16,207 nt of DNA from 66-474 sp035695065 (GTDB lineage Bacteria; Pseudomonadota; Gammaproteobacteria; Xanthomonadales; Rhodanobacteraceae), in assembly GCA_035695065.1 (NCBI GenBank), contig DASSEW010000004.1, forward strand, positions 1-16,207, given 5' to 3'. The notes beneath the pieces are model-generated. The model saw only the letters and a program-made list of their open reading frames with translations, had not been told where the DNA came from and did no database searches. Shown here one piece after another: positions 8,187-14,394 of this stretch. The first letter of the stretch is position 1; each line of letters starts with the position of its first letter. The position numbers and the translations under genes were made by a program.

Positions 8187-9980
8187 TCAGACGAACAGTT
8201 CATCCGGCATCGCGAACAGGCTTTCGCCTCCGGCCTCGATCGCCATGCGATGCGCACTCGTGCGCGGCAGGATGCGCGTGAAATAGAAGCGCGCAGTCAA
8301 GAGTTTCGCCCGCTTGAAATCGGCGCCGTGCGACGAAGCCTGCGCGGCCGCCACGCTGCGCGCCCAGAAATACGCGAGCGCGACGTAGCCGGAGTAGAAC
8401 AGGTAATCCGCCGCCGCCGCGCCGATCTCGTCGGGATTGCCCACCGCGCGCTTGCCGACCGCCTGGGTCAGGTCGGCCCATTCCTTGGCGACGCCCGCGA
8501 GTGGGGCGATGAATTCCTTCATTGCATCGTCGCCCGCATGATGCGCGCAGAACGCGGCGATTTCTTCCAGGAACAGCTTCAGGCCGGCGCCTTGCTGCTG
8601 CATGATCTTGCGGCCGAGCAGGTCCAGCGCCTGGATCTGCGTGGTGCCCTCGTAAATCGTGGTGATGCGCGCGTCGCGCACGTACTGCTCCATGCCGTGC
8701 TCGGCGATGTAGCCGTGGCCACCGTAGATCTGCAGCGCCAGGTTGGTGCACTCGATCGCATTCTCGGTCAGCATCGCCTTGACGATCGGCGTCAGGAAAG
8801 ACAGCAGCGTTTCCGCGTGCCCGCGCTCGGTTTCGTCCGTGGTGCGGTGCTGGATGTCTACGAGCGTCGCGGCGTAAAGCCCGAGCGCGCGGCCGCCTTC
8901 GATCAAGCTTTTTTGCGTGAGCAGCATGCGGCGCACGTCGCCGTGCACGATCAGCGGATCGGCGGGCTTGTCCGGGAACTTCGCGCCGGACAGCGCGCGC
9001 ATCTGCAAGCGCTCGCGCGCGTAGCTCAACGCGTTCTGATACGCGCGTTCGGAAAGTGCGAGGCCTTGCAGGCCGACCGCCAGCCGCGCCGTATTCATCA
9101 TCACGAACATCGCGTTGAGGCCGCGATTCGGTTCGCCGATCAGCCAGCCTTGCGCGCCGTCAAAATTCATCACGCAGGTGGCCGAACCTTTCAGGCCCAT
9201 CTTGTGTTCGATCGCGCCGCAGCGCACCGCGTTGCGTTCCCCGGACCGGCCTTCGCGATCCACCTTGAACTTCGGCACGATGAACAGCGAGATGCCCTTC
9301 ACGCCCGGAGGCGCATCCGGCAGCCGCGCCAGCACCAGGTGCACGATGTTGTCGGTGAAGTCGTGCTCGCCGGCGGTGATGAAGATCTTGGTGCCGCTGA
9401 TCGCGTACGAGCCGTCGGCGTTCGGCTCGGCGCGCGTTTTCAACAGGCCGAGGTCGGAACCGCAATGCGGTTCGGTCAGGCACATCGTGCCGGTCCAGGT
9501 TCCCGCCGCGATGGGTTTCAGAAAAGCGTCGCGCTGCCAGTCCTCGCCGATCACGCGCAGCGCCTCGATCGCGCCGTGCGAAAGCAGTGGGTAGGTGCCC
9601 CAGGCGAGGTTGGCCGAATCGATGAATTCCTTCACCGGCGCGCCGATGGTTTCCGGCAGGCCCTGGCCGCCGAATGCTTCCGGCGCGGTGAGTCCTGCCC
9701 AGCCGCCTTCGACGAACTGCGCGTAGGCGCGTTTGAATCCGTCCGGCGTGGTCACGCTCGCATCGTTCTTGTCGAACGTGCAGCCCTGGCTGTCGCCAAT
9801 TTGATTGAGTGGCGCGAGCACGCTTTGCGAAAACTTCGCGGCTTCCTCCAGCACGGCATCCACGAGTTCGCGGTTGAGCGCTTCGCAGCCCGGAAGCTTC
9901 GCGAACAGCTTCTCGACTTCGAGCACGTCATAGAGCGCGAAGCGGACGTCGGCGAGCGGGGCGGTGTAGTGGGTGGTCAT
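8187..9980 (-). CDS. Acyl-CoA dehydrogenase (long, DmdC-like type)
   Basis: A 597-residue FAD-dependent flavoprotein that would oxidise an acyl-CoA thioester to the 2-enoyl-CoA and pass electrons to ETF. The sequence shows the N-terminal helical domain, the FAD/substrate motif TMCLTEPHCGSDL at 165-177, SGTKIFITAGEHD at 195-207, and the catalytic base region IYGGHGY...ARITTIYEGTTQIQALDLLGRKI with Glu444. An extra C-terminal helical domain (about 465-590) sets this class apart from the 380-residue short enzymes. It is often annotated as 3-methylmercaptopropionyl-CoA dehydrogenase (DmdC-like), but the true substrate cannot be read from sequence and a medium- or long-chain acyl-CoA is equally possible. 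The upstream gap is filled by repeats and shows no evident promoter. GNAT follows with no gap. Confidence 0.95.
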   Translation of the reverse strand: MTTHYTAPLADVRFALYDVLEVEKLFAKLPGCEALNRELVDAVLEEAAKFSQSVLAPLNQIGDSQGCTFDKNDASVTTPDGFKRAYAQFVEGGWAGLTAPEAFGGQGLPETIGAPVKEFIDSANLAWGTYPLLSHGAIEALRVIGEDWQRDAFLKPIAAGTWTGTMCLTEPHCGSDLGLLKTRAEPNADGSYAISGTKIFITAGEHDFTDNIVHLVLARLPDAPPGVKGISLFIVPKFKVDREGRSGERNAVRCGAIEHKMGLKGSATCVMNFDGAQGWLIGEPNRGLNAMFVMMNTARLAVGLQGLALSERAYQNALSYARERLQMRALSGAKFPDKPADPLIVHGDVRRMLLTQKSLIEGGRALGLYAATLVDIQHRTTDETERGHAETLLSFLTPIVKAMLTENAIECTNLALQIYGGHGYIAEHGMEQYVRDARITTIYEGTTQIQALDLLGRKIMQQQGAGLKLFLEEIAAFCAHHAGDDAMKEFIAPLAGVAKEWADLTQAVGKRAVGNPDEIGAAAADYLFYSGYVALAYFWARSVAAAQASSHGADFKRAKLLTARFYFTRILPRTSAHRMAIEAGGESLFAMPDELFV

Positions 9981-9990
9981 ATGGGATCTA

Positions 9991-10087
9991 CCGTTCGTGC
10001 TGAGCGTAACGAGCGCAGCGGGTGGAGTCGAAGCACGTTCTTGCCCTTCGACTTCGGCGCTTCGCGCCTACGCTCAGGGCGAACGGG
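9991..10087. repeat. Inverted pair of CTGAGCGTA-GTCGAAG repeats (family B)
   Basis: Two copies face each other: one from 9991 (CCGTTCG, CTGAGCGTA core, GTCGAAG near 10027) and one, reverse-complemented, ending near 10087 with the same order of blocks. They fill almost the whole gap between the acyl-CoA dehydrogenase start and the lipoprotein stop, and could fold into one large stem-loop. A third copy lies between modB and modA. Confidence 0.75.
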
Positions 10088-10092
10088 TGTGA

Positions 10093-10569
10093 TTAACGCC
10101 AGGTGTTCGCCACGCCCGGCACCGGCGAAATGTAGCCCTTGCCGTCGAGGTCGAAAATGTCCTCTTTGCCCGTCTCGCTTTTGCCGACGGTGAGCTTGCC
10201 TTTGACCTCGTAAGCAATCGCGTTTTTCCCGGCGGCTGCCAACAACGCTCGTGCATCCGCGCTGGGTGTAAAGGTGACCGTTGTGGTGTCCGCGCTCATC
10301 GCCGGAATATCGAGCGAAGATGGTGCGACCACAATCGGGCCCGCAAATTTACCGCCGACGTCCAGCTGTGCATTCACCGCGAACACATGCATGCCGGTGT
10401 CGTAACTGTAGTTCTGGATGCGCAGCGTGAACTGCCATTGGCCGTTCGGCAGCACCCGCAGTTGCTGGATGCTGGCGGCCGGTGGCTGCAGCTTGGTACC
10501 GGGACCGCAGGCGGAAAGGGCGAACATGGCCATGACCGGGACCAGCCAGCGCAGCGATGCCGATTTCAT
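10093..10569 (-). CDS. Small lipoprotein, possibly LEA-2/WHy-like
   Basis: A 158-residue predicted lipoprotein. A short basic start and hydrophobic stretch (WLVPVMAMFAL) end in the lipobox LSAC with Cys21, so signal peptidase II processing and membrane anchoring are expected. The residue after Cys is Gly, which does not suggest inner-membrane retention. The mature part is beta-rich and its pattern (LRIQNYSYDTGMHVFAVNA, then LDIPAMSADTTTVTF, then AYEVKGKLTV) resembles LEA-2/WHy domains, which are linked to stress or envelope proteins. That match is by eye only. The start is secure: GGAGG lies seven bases before the ATG. It follows modC by 59 bases on the same strand, but no role in molybdate uptake is evident. 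Confidence 0.85.
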   Translation of the reverse strand: MKSASLRWLVPVMAMFALSACGPGTKLQPPAASIQQLRVLPNGQWQFTLRIQNYSYDTGMHVFAVNAQLDVGGKFAGPIVVAPSSLDIPAMSADTTTVTFTPSADARALLAAAGKNAIAYEVKGKLTVGKSETGKEDIFDLDGKGYISPVPGVANTWR

Positions 10570-10602
10570 CGGAATACCTCCGCAGGTTCGTCCTGCAACT
10601 TT

Positions 10603-10626
10603 ACCGCGAGGCGGCGGCCGCGCGGT
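10603..10626 (-). terminator. GC-rich hairpin just after modC, possible terminator or attenuator
   Basis: ACCGCG (10603-10608) and CGCGGT (10621-10626) are perfect inverted repeats around a 12-base GC-rich loop, directly after the modC stop. On the minus strand the hairpin is followed by AAAGTTG, without a T run. It may separate modC from the lipoprotein gene, but the evidence is thin. Confidence 0.25.
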
Positions 10627-10628
10627 GT

Positions 10629-11297
10629 TTAAAACGCCGGCTCCTGCGCGAACTCCGAAACCGGCAGGACCGCCCGCAGATGCCCGTCGTCCAGCAGTGC
10701 CACCGCATCGGCGAGTGCGCGCACTTCGTCGGCCTGGTGGCTGACCAGGATCGTGGTCAGTGCCAGCTCGCGCTTCAGCCCGCGCAGGTGATCCAGGACT
10801 TCCGCACGCGCTTCCCGGTGCAGGTTTGAAAGCGGCTCATCCAGCAGCAAGGCGGCAGGCGCGCTCAACAGTGCACGGCCGATCGCGACGCGTCGTGCCT
10901 GCCCGCCGGAGAGTTGCTCCGGCTTGCGTTTCAACAACGCGCCGAGCCCGAGCAGCTGCACGGCGGCATCGAAACGCGATGCGTCGCGTGAATGCGTCGC
11001 GCCGTATCGCAGGTTGTCGCGCACCGACAGGTGCGGGAACAGCCGCACGTCCTGGAACACCACGCCGAGCCGCCGTTGCGCAACGGGTATGTCGATCCCG
11101 GCCTGCGAGTCGAACAGCGCGCGATCGTCCAGGACGATCTTCCCGCGCGCAGGCGTCAGCAACCCGGAGATCGCGTGCAGCGTGGAAGTCTTGCCGCATC
11201 CGGAATCGCCGAACAGCGCCAACGCGCGCGCTTCCGAGTGCAATGCGAGGTGCAGCCCGAACTCGCCGCGCGTCAGTGCAAAGTCGAGTTCGATCAT
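10629..11297 (-). CDS. modC: Molybdate ABC transporter ATP-binding protein, short form without MOP/TOBE domain
   Basis: The cytoplasmic ATPase of the molybdate importer. In its 222 residues the ABC motifs are in order: Walker A GDSGCGKTST (30-39), Q-loop Gln82 in VVFQDVRLFPHLSV, signature LSGGQARRVAIGRAL (129-143), Walker B ALLLDEP (149-155) and H-loop His187 in LVSHQADEV. The protein stops right after the nucleotide-binding domain, whereas typical ModC has about 350 residues with a molybdate-binding MOP/TOBE tail. The D-loop reads SNLH, with His160 where SNLD is usual. The ATG overlaps the modB stop by four bases (ATGA) and has a GGAG sequence eight bases upstream inside modB. The molybdate assignment rests mainly on the modA and modB neighbours; tungstate remains possible. 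Confidence 0.92.
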   Translation of the reverse strand: MIELDFALTRGEFGLHLALHSEARALALFGDSGCGKTSTLHAISGLLTPARGKIVLDDRALFDSQAGIDIPVAQRRLGVVFQDVRLFPHLSVRDNLRYGATHSRDASRFDAAVQLLGLGALLKRKPEQLSGGQARRVAIGRALLSAPAALLLDEPLSNLHREARAEVLDHLRGLKRELALTTILVSHQADEVRALADAVALLDDGHLRAVLPVSEFAQEPAF

Positions 11298-11989
11298 GCG
11301 TCCAGCTCCGCCGGGCGCGTTCCGCGCCGCAGCAACGTTGCCGCGCCGAGCGTCGCCACCAGCGCCACGCCCAGCGCTACCCAGGTCAGTCGCAGTGCGC
11401 CGCTTTCACCGCCGGGCGTTTCCAGCAATTCGTACAGCGCGATCGGCAACGTGCGTGTTTGTCCGGGGATGGAGGAAACGAAGGTGATAGTCGCGCCGAA
11501 TTCGCCGAATGCGCGCGCGAAGGCGAGCGCCAGTCCCGCCACCAGGCCGCGCAGCGACAGGGGCAGGGTGATGCCGAAGAAGATCCGCCATGCGCTCGCG
11601 CCGAGTGTCGCGGCGGCCTGTTCCAGCTTGCGATCCACCGACTCGAACGCGGAGCGCAGCGCGACGACCAGCAACGGAAACGCCATGACCCCGGCGGCGA
11701 GCGCGGCACCGGTCCAGCGGAACGCGATCGACAGGTGCAGCGCATCCAGCACGCGGCCGATCGTGCCCTGGTGGCCGAACAGTGCCAACAGCGCGTAACC
11801 GGTGACCACCGGCGGCAGGATCAGCGGCAGCAGGATGACGGTTTCCAGCAGTACCTTACCGACGAAACGCTTGCGTGCAAGCAGCCACGCGCACGCGATC
11901 GCCGGCGGCAGTGCACAGGCCACTGCAACGGAAGCGACTTTCAGGCTGAGCGCCAGTGCCTGCGCTTCATCGTGCGAGAGAAAACTCAT
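11294..11989 (-). CDS. modB: Molybdate ABC transporter permease
   Basis: A 231-residue inner-membrane permease, close to the E. coli ModB length of 229. About five hydrophobic segments are visible, beginning near residues 12-37, 48-71 and 92-113. The cytoplasmic EAA loop that docks on the ATPase is EQAAATLGASAWRIFFGITLP (residues 123-143). The ModB-typical run ARAFGEFGATITFVSSIPG (158-176) follows, then TRTLPIALYELLETPGG. Its stop codon overlaps the modC start, so the two are translationally coupled. The gap to modA is 66 bases and holds a hairpin repeat. No good Shine-Dalgarno sequence precedes the ATG at 11989. Confidence 0.95.
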   Translation of the reverse strand: MSFLSHDEAQALALSLKVASVAVACALPPAIACAWLLARKRFVGKVLLETVILLPLILPPVVTGYALLALFGHQGTIGRVLDALHLSIAFRWTGAALAAGVMAFPLLVVALRSAFESVDRKLEQAAATLGASAWRIFFGITLPLSLRGLVAGLALAFARAFGEFGATITFVSSIPGQTRTLPIALYELLETPGGESGALRLTWVALGVALVATLGAATLLRRGTRPAELDA

Positions 11990-12002
11990 GCGATTCAGGG
12001 TA

Positions 12003-12049
12003 GCCGTTCGCGCTGAGCGTAGCTCGCGCAGCGAGCGGAGTCGAAGCGC
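12003..12049. repeat. Family B repeat between modA and modB
   Basis: A single copy of the repeat seen at 9991-10087, with GCCGTTCG, the CTGAGCGTAG core and GTCGAAG in the same order. Its centre folds as GCTCGC-GCA-GCGAGC (12022-12036), a perfect 6-base stem, with further pairing of GCGCT (12010-12014) to AGCGC (12045-12049). It starts seven bases past the modA stop codon in the transcribed direction. Confidence 0.8.
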
Positions 12050-12055
12050 AGGCGA

Positions 12056-12829
12056 TCAATGGCGGGGCAGATCGAATCCGTAGCGCTGGAACACGGCCTT
12101 TGCCGCACGCGATTGCAGCGCACGCAGCAGCGCACGACTCCCCGTGTCGTCATGTCCACGCACGATCGCAATCGGATACACGATCGGGGCGTGGCTCGAC
12201 GGCGGAAACATCGCGACGATGCGCACGCGCGGTTCGGATACCGCATCCGAGCGGTACACGATGCCGAGCGGGCATTCGCCCACCGCAACCAGTTCCAGCG
12301 CGGCGCGCACGTCGCGGCTCATCGCCAGTTTGGATTGCAGCGCGTTCCACAACCCGAGTGCGTGCAAGGCTTCGCTCGCATAGCGGCCGGCCGGCACCGC
12401 TTTCGGCAGTGCAATCGCCAGTCGCTCCGATCCCAGTGCCTGCAACAGCGATTGCGGGTTCGCGAGATCCACGCGCGCGCTCGAAGTGCGCGGCGCAACC
12501 AGCACCAGCGCATTGCCGAGCAGGTCGTGGCGCGTGCCGGGTGCAATCGAGCCGTGCGCGGCGACATCGTCCATCCACGCTTCGTCGGCGGAGATGAAGA
12601 CATCCGCCGGTGCGCCTTGCTCGACCTGTCGCGCCAGTGCCGATGATGCGGCGTACACCCGTCGCGGCGCGGGCGTGCCAAGCGCGCCTTGCGCGGCAAG
12701 CGCGTCCAGCGCGGGTTTCAGGCTTGCCGCGGCGAAGATCGTGGGTGGCGCGGCCAAGCCGGCTGCAGGCCACATCGCGCACAGCAGCAGGATCAGCAGT
12801 GCGCGCGCATGGCGCTTTTCAACGGCCAT
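12056..12829 (-). CDS. modA: Periplasmic molybdate-binding protein
   Basis: A 257-residue solute-binding protein of the molybdate importer. The signal peptide (basic KRHAR, then LLILLLCAMW) probably ends at GLA-APP near residue 26. Oxyanion-binding landmarks follow: FAAASLKPALD with Ser36, YAASSALARQVEQGAPADVFIS (59-80) and GIVYRSDA with Tyr192, which matches the conserved ligand-contacting Tyr of E. coli ModA. The gene starts inside the 3' end of the PEBP gene (11-base overlap) and has no strong Shine-Dalgarno sequence, so translation is probably coupled. With modB and modC on the same strand it forms a complete importer, which would feed molybdenum cofactor enzymes. Tungstate binding cannot be excluded. 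Confidence 0.95.
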   Translation of the reverse strand: MAVEKRHARALLILLLCAMWPAAGLAAPPTIFAAASLKPALDALAAQGALGTPAPRRVYAASSALARQVEQGAPADVFISADEAWMDDVAAHGSIAPGTRHDLLGNALVLVAPRTSSARVDLANPQSLLQALGSERLAIALPKAVPAGRYASEALHALGLWNALQSKLAMSRDVRAALELVAVGECPLGIVYRSDAVSEPRVRIVAMFPPSSHAPIVYPIAIVRGHDDTGSRALLRALQSRAAKAVFQRYGFDLPRH

Positions 12830-13358
12830 AGGTCGCGGTCAGCGTGGCCGTTGCGATGGCGTGCCTGCGGATCGCCCTGATCACATCCGCGGTGCTTGCG
12901 CGCACGCTGACCGGCAGCACCGGCACGTCCAGCGCGTAGGCGGTGAAGATGTAATGGTGCGGCTTGCCCGGCGGCGGGCACGGGCCGGAATAACCGACGT
13001 TGCCGAAGCCGTTCTCCATCTGCACGGTGTCGCCCGGCGCATTGCCGCTGTGCGGCGTGCCGGCGCCGGGGTTCATGCCGTACGCACCGACGCCGATATT
13101 GAATGCGACCCAGTGCCAGAAGCCGCCGCCCGGCGCGTCCGGATCGAACACGCTCACCGCAAAACTTTTTGTCCCGGTCGGGACATCGCGCCATTGCAGT
13201 TCCGGCGAGACATTGCCGCCGCCGCATTCCGTGTAGACCTGCTGCATCGGCACGGTGCCGTTCGGCTTGATCACCGGGCTGGTGAGGGTGAAGGCCTGCG
13301 CTGCGGTGGCGATGCCGAACGCAAGCGCCGGTGCAAGGCCGAGCGCAACCTTGCTCAT
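12819..13358 (-). CDS. YbhB/YbcL family Raf kinase inhibitor-like protein (PEBP), exported
   Basis: A 179-residue phosphatidylethanolamine-binding-protein family member with a signal peptide (APALAFGIATAAQA, likely cut before Phe23), so it is probably periplasmic. The PEBP ligand-pocket motifs are intact: FDPDAPGGGFWHWVAFNI (71-88) and GPCPPPGKPHHYIFTAYALD (125-144). The function of bacterial members is poorly known; binding of small anionic ligands has been suggested for the fold. The ATG at 13358 overlaps the DUF488 stop by four bases (ATGA), and the 3' end overlaps modA by 11 bases, so it sits inside a tightly packed operon with the molybdate transporter. The long open frame continuing upstream is the antisense side or another frame of DUF488 and was not used. 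Confidence 0.93.
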   Translation of the reverse strand: MSKVALGLAPALAFGIATAAQAFTLTSPVIKPNGTVPMQQVYTECGGGNVSPELQWRDVPTGTKSFAVSVFDPDAPGGGFWHWVAFNIGVGAYGMNPGAGTPHSGNAPGDTVQMENGFGNVGYSGPCPPPGKPHHYIFTAYALDVPVLPVSVRASTADVIRAIRRHAIATATLTATYGR

Positions 13359-13732
13359 TTGGACGCACTCCGCTTGCGCGGCATGTGCTTTCGCATGTAC
13401 TCGGACAACGCCACCGCGTTGTTGTAGCGCGCCTCGTGCGAGCCGAACAACAGCGTCACCGTGCCGTGTTCGCGCAGCAGGTCCTGCAAAGCCTTCACCG
13501 GTTCCGGATTCGCATCCAGCTCCTTCGCGTAGCGCTCGCGGAACTCCGGCCACTTCTCCGGTTCGTGGTCGAACCACTTGCGCAACTCGCTGCTCGGCGC
13601 GATGTCCTTCAGCCAGGCATCCAGCTTCAGTTCCGCCTTGGAATGCCCGCGCGCCCACAGCCGATCGACCAGCACGCGCGCGCCGTCGTCCTTCGAGTGC
13701 GCATCCCTGACGCTTTTGACCTTCAATTGCAT
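13355..13732 (-). CDS. DUF488 family protein (YeaO-like)
   Basis: A 125-residue cytoplasmic protein with the DUF488/YeaO pattern: ARVLVDRLWARGHSKAEL (18-35), LDAWLKDIAPSSELRKWFDH (37-56), WPEFRERYAKEL (61-72) and VTLLFGSHEARYNNAVAL (92-109). The family has no firmly assigned biochemical function. The start is well supported, because AAGGAG lies seven bases before the ATG at 13732. It is the first gene of the DUF488-PEBP-modABC run and diverges from the SET gene. The C-terminus is basic (MRKHMPRKRSASK). No nucleic-acid-binding motif is recognised. Confidence 0.92.
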   Translation of the reverse strand: MQLKVKSVRDAHSKDDGARVLVDRLWARGHSKAELKLDAWLKDIAPSSELRKWFDHEPEKWPEFRERYAKELDANPEPVKALQDLLREHGTVTLLFGSHEARYNNAVALSEYMRKHMPRKRSASK

Positions 13733-13767
13733 GGCGTGCTCCTTGTGCTGTCGCCAGCGCGAAGGGC

Positions 13768-13773
13768 ATTATG
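13768..13773 (-). promoter_or_regulatory. Possible -10 box for the DUF488-PEBP-mod operon, perhaps shared with the SET gene
   Basis: On the minus strand the bases read CATAAT, five of six matches to the -10 consensus, about 36 bases before the DUF488 ATG. On the + strand the same bases give CATTAT (13767-13772), 18 bases after TTGTGC, which could serve the SET gene. Minus-strand -35 candidates are poor. No ModE-type operator is evident. Confidence 0.3.
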
Positions 13774-13798
13774 TTCTTTTGTTCCGCCATCGACACAC

Positions 13799-14269
13799 AT
13801 GACCCGCCGATTGAAAGTCCACCGCTCGCCCATCCATGGCAATGGCGTCTATGCCGCAGCCGATCTCCCCGCCGACACAACGCTGATCGAATACAAGGGG
13901 CGCCTGATCACCCACGCGCAAGCCGACCGCGATTACGGCGATGGCGCCGATACCGGGCACACCTTCCTGTTCACGCTGAACGACCGCTACATCATCGACG
14001 CCAACGTGGACGGCAACACGGCGCGCTGGATCAACCACAGTTGCGCGCCCAACTGCCGCGCCTACATCGAGGAAGTCGACGGCCGCCGCAAGGACAAGGT
14101 GATGATCGAAACGCTGCGCGCGATCCGGGAAGGCGAGGAACTCACCTACGATTACGGCATCACCCTTGAGGTGCCGCACACGGCGAAGATGAAGAAGATC
14201 TGGGCCTGCCGCTGCGGCGCGAAGCAATGCACGGGGACGATGTTGAAGCCCAAGCGCGCGAGGTCGTAG
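13799..14269 (+). CDS. SET domain protein methyltransferase with post-SET cysteines
   Basis: A 156-residue protein that is almost entirely a SET domain, the fold of S-adenosylmethionine-dependent protein lysine methyltransferases. The motifs are complete: HGNGVYA at 13-19, RWINHSCAPNC at 76-86 (SAM binding and the pseudoknot), and GEELTYDYG at 112-120 with the catalytic-type Tyr. A post-SET cluster WACRCGAKQC (Cys137, Cys139, Cys144) can form a zinc site with the core Cys. The substrate is unknown; in bacteria it may be a ribosomal, histone-like or host protein. The ATG at 13799 was chosen because the SET homology starts at once, but no Shine-Dalgarno sequence precedes it. The stop codon TAG is part of a repeat head. 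Confidence 0.93.
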   Translation: MTRRLKVHRSPIHGNGVYAAADLPADTTLIEYKGRLITHAQADRDYGDGADTGHTFLFTLNDRYIIDANVDGNTARWINHSCAPNCRAYIEEVDGRRKDKVMIETLRAIREGEELTYDYGITLEVPHTAKMKKIWACRCGAKQCTGTMLKPKRARS

Positions 14270-14314
14270 GGGCGGATACTGTCCACCTTGTCCGGCGGGC
14301 AATGCCCGCCCTAC
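14266..14314. repeat. REP-like inverted pair (family A) overlapping the SET stop codon
   Basis: GTAG (14266-14269) opens an imperfect hairpin GGCGGAT-ACT-GTCCACC. The facing unit is the perfect hairpin GGCGGGC-AAT-GCCCGCC (14294-14310), closed by CTAC (14311-14314), the inverted head. The TAG of the first head is the SET stop codon. Confidence 0.85.
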
Positions 14315-14394
14315 AACGCAAAGCTCGCCGCGCCCACACGCCGCGGTAACGCTCTCTCGCGCAACATCCTGCCTCTGGACACCAGGAGCAGGCC

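Noticed and set aside
7695..10193. An open frame of 832 codons on the + strand opposite the GNAT and acyl-CoA dehydrogenase genes
   Set aside because: It is antisense to two clearly recognisable genes, is very rich in Arg, Ala, His and Gln, shows no known motif, and is the expected shadow of GC-rich codon use.
10629..13732. The DUF488-PEBP-mod region as a defence island
   Set aside because: The genes form a transport operon with housekeeping-like neighbours, and none has a recognised anti-phage domain.
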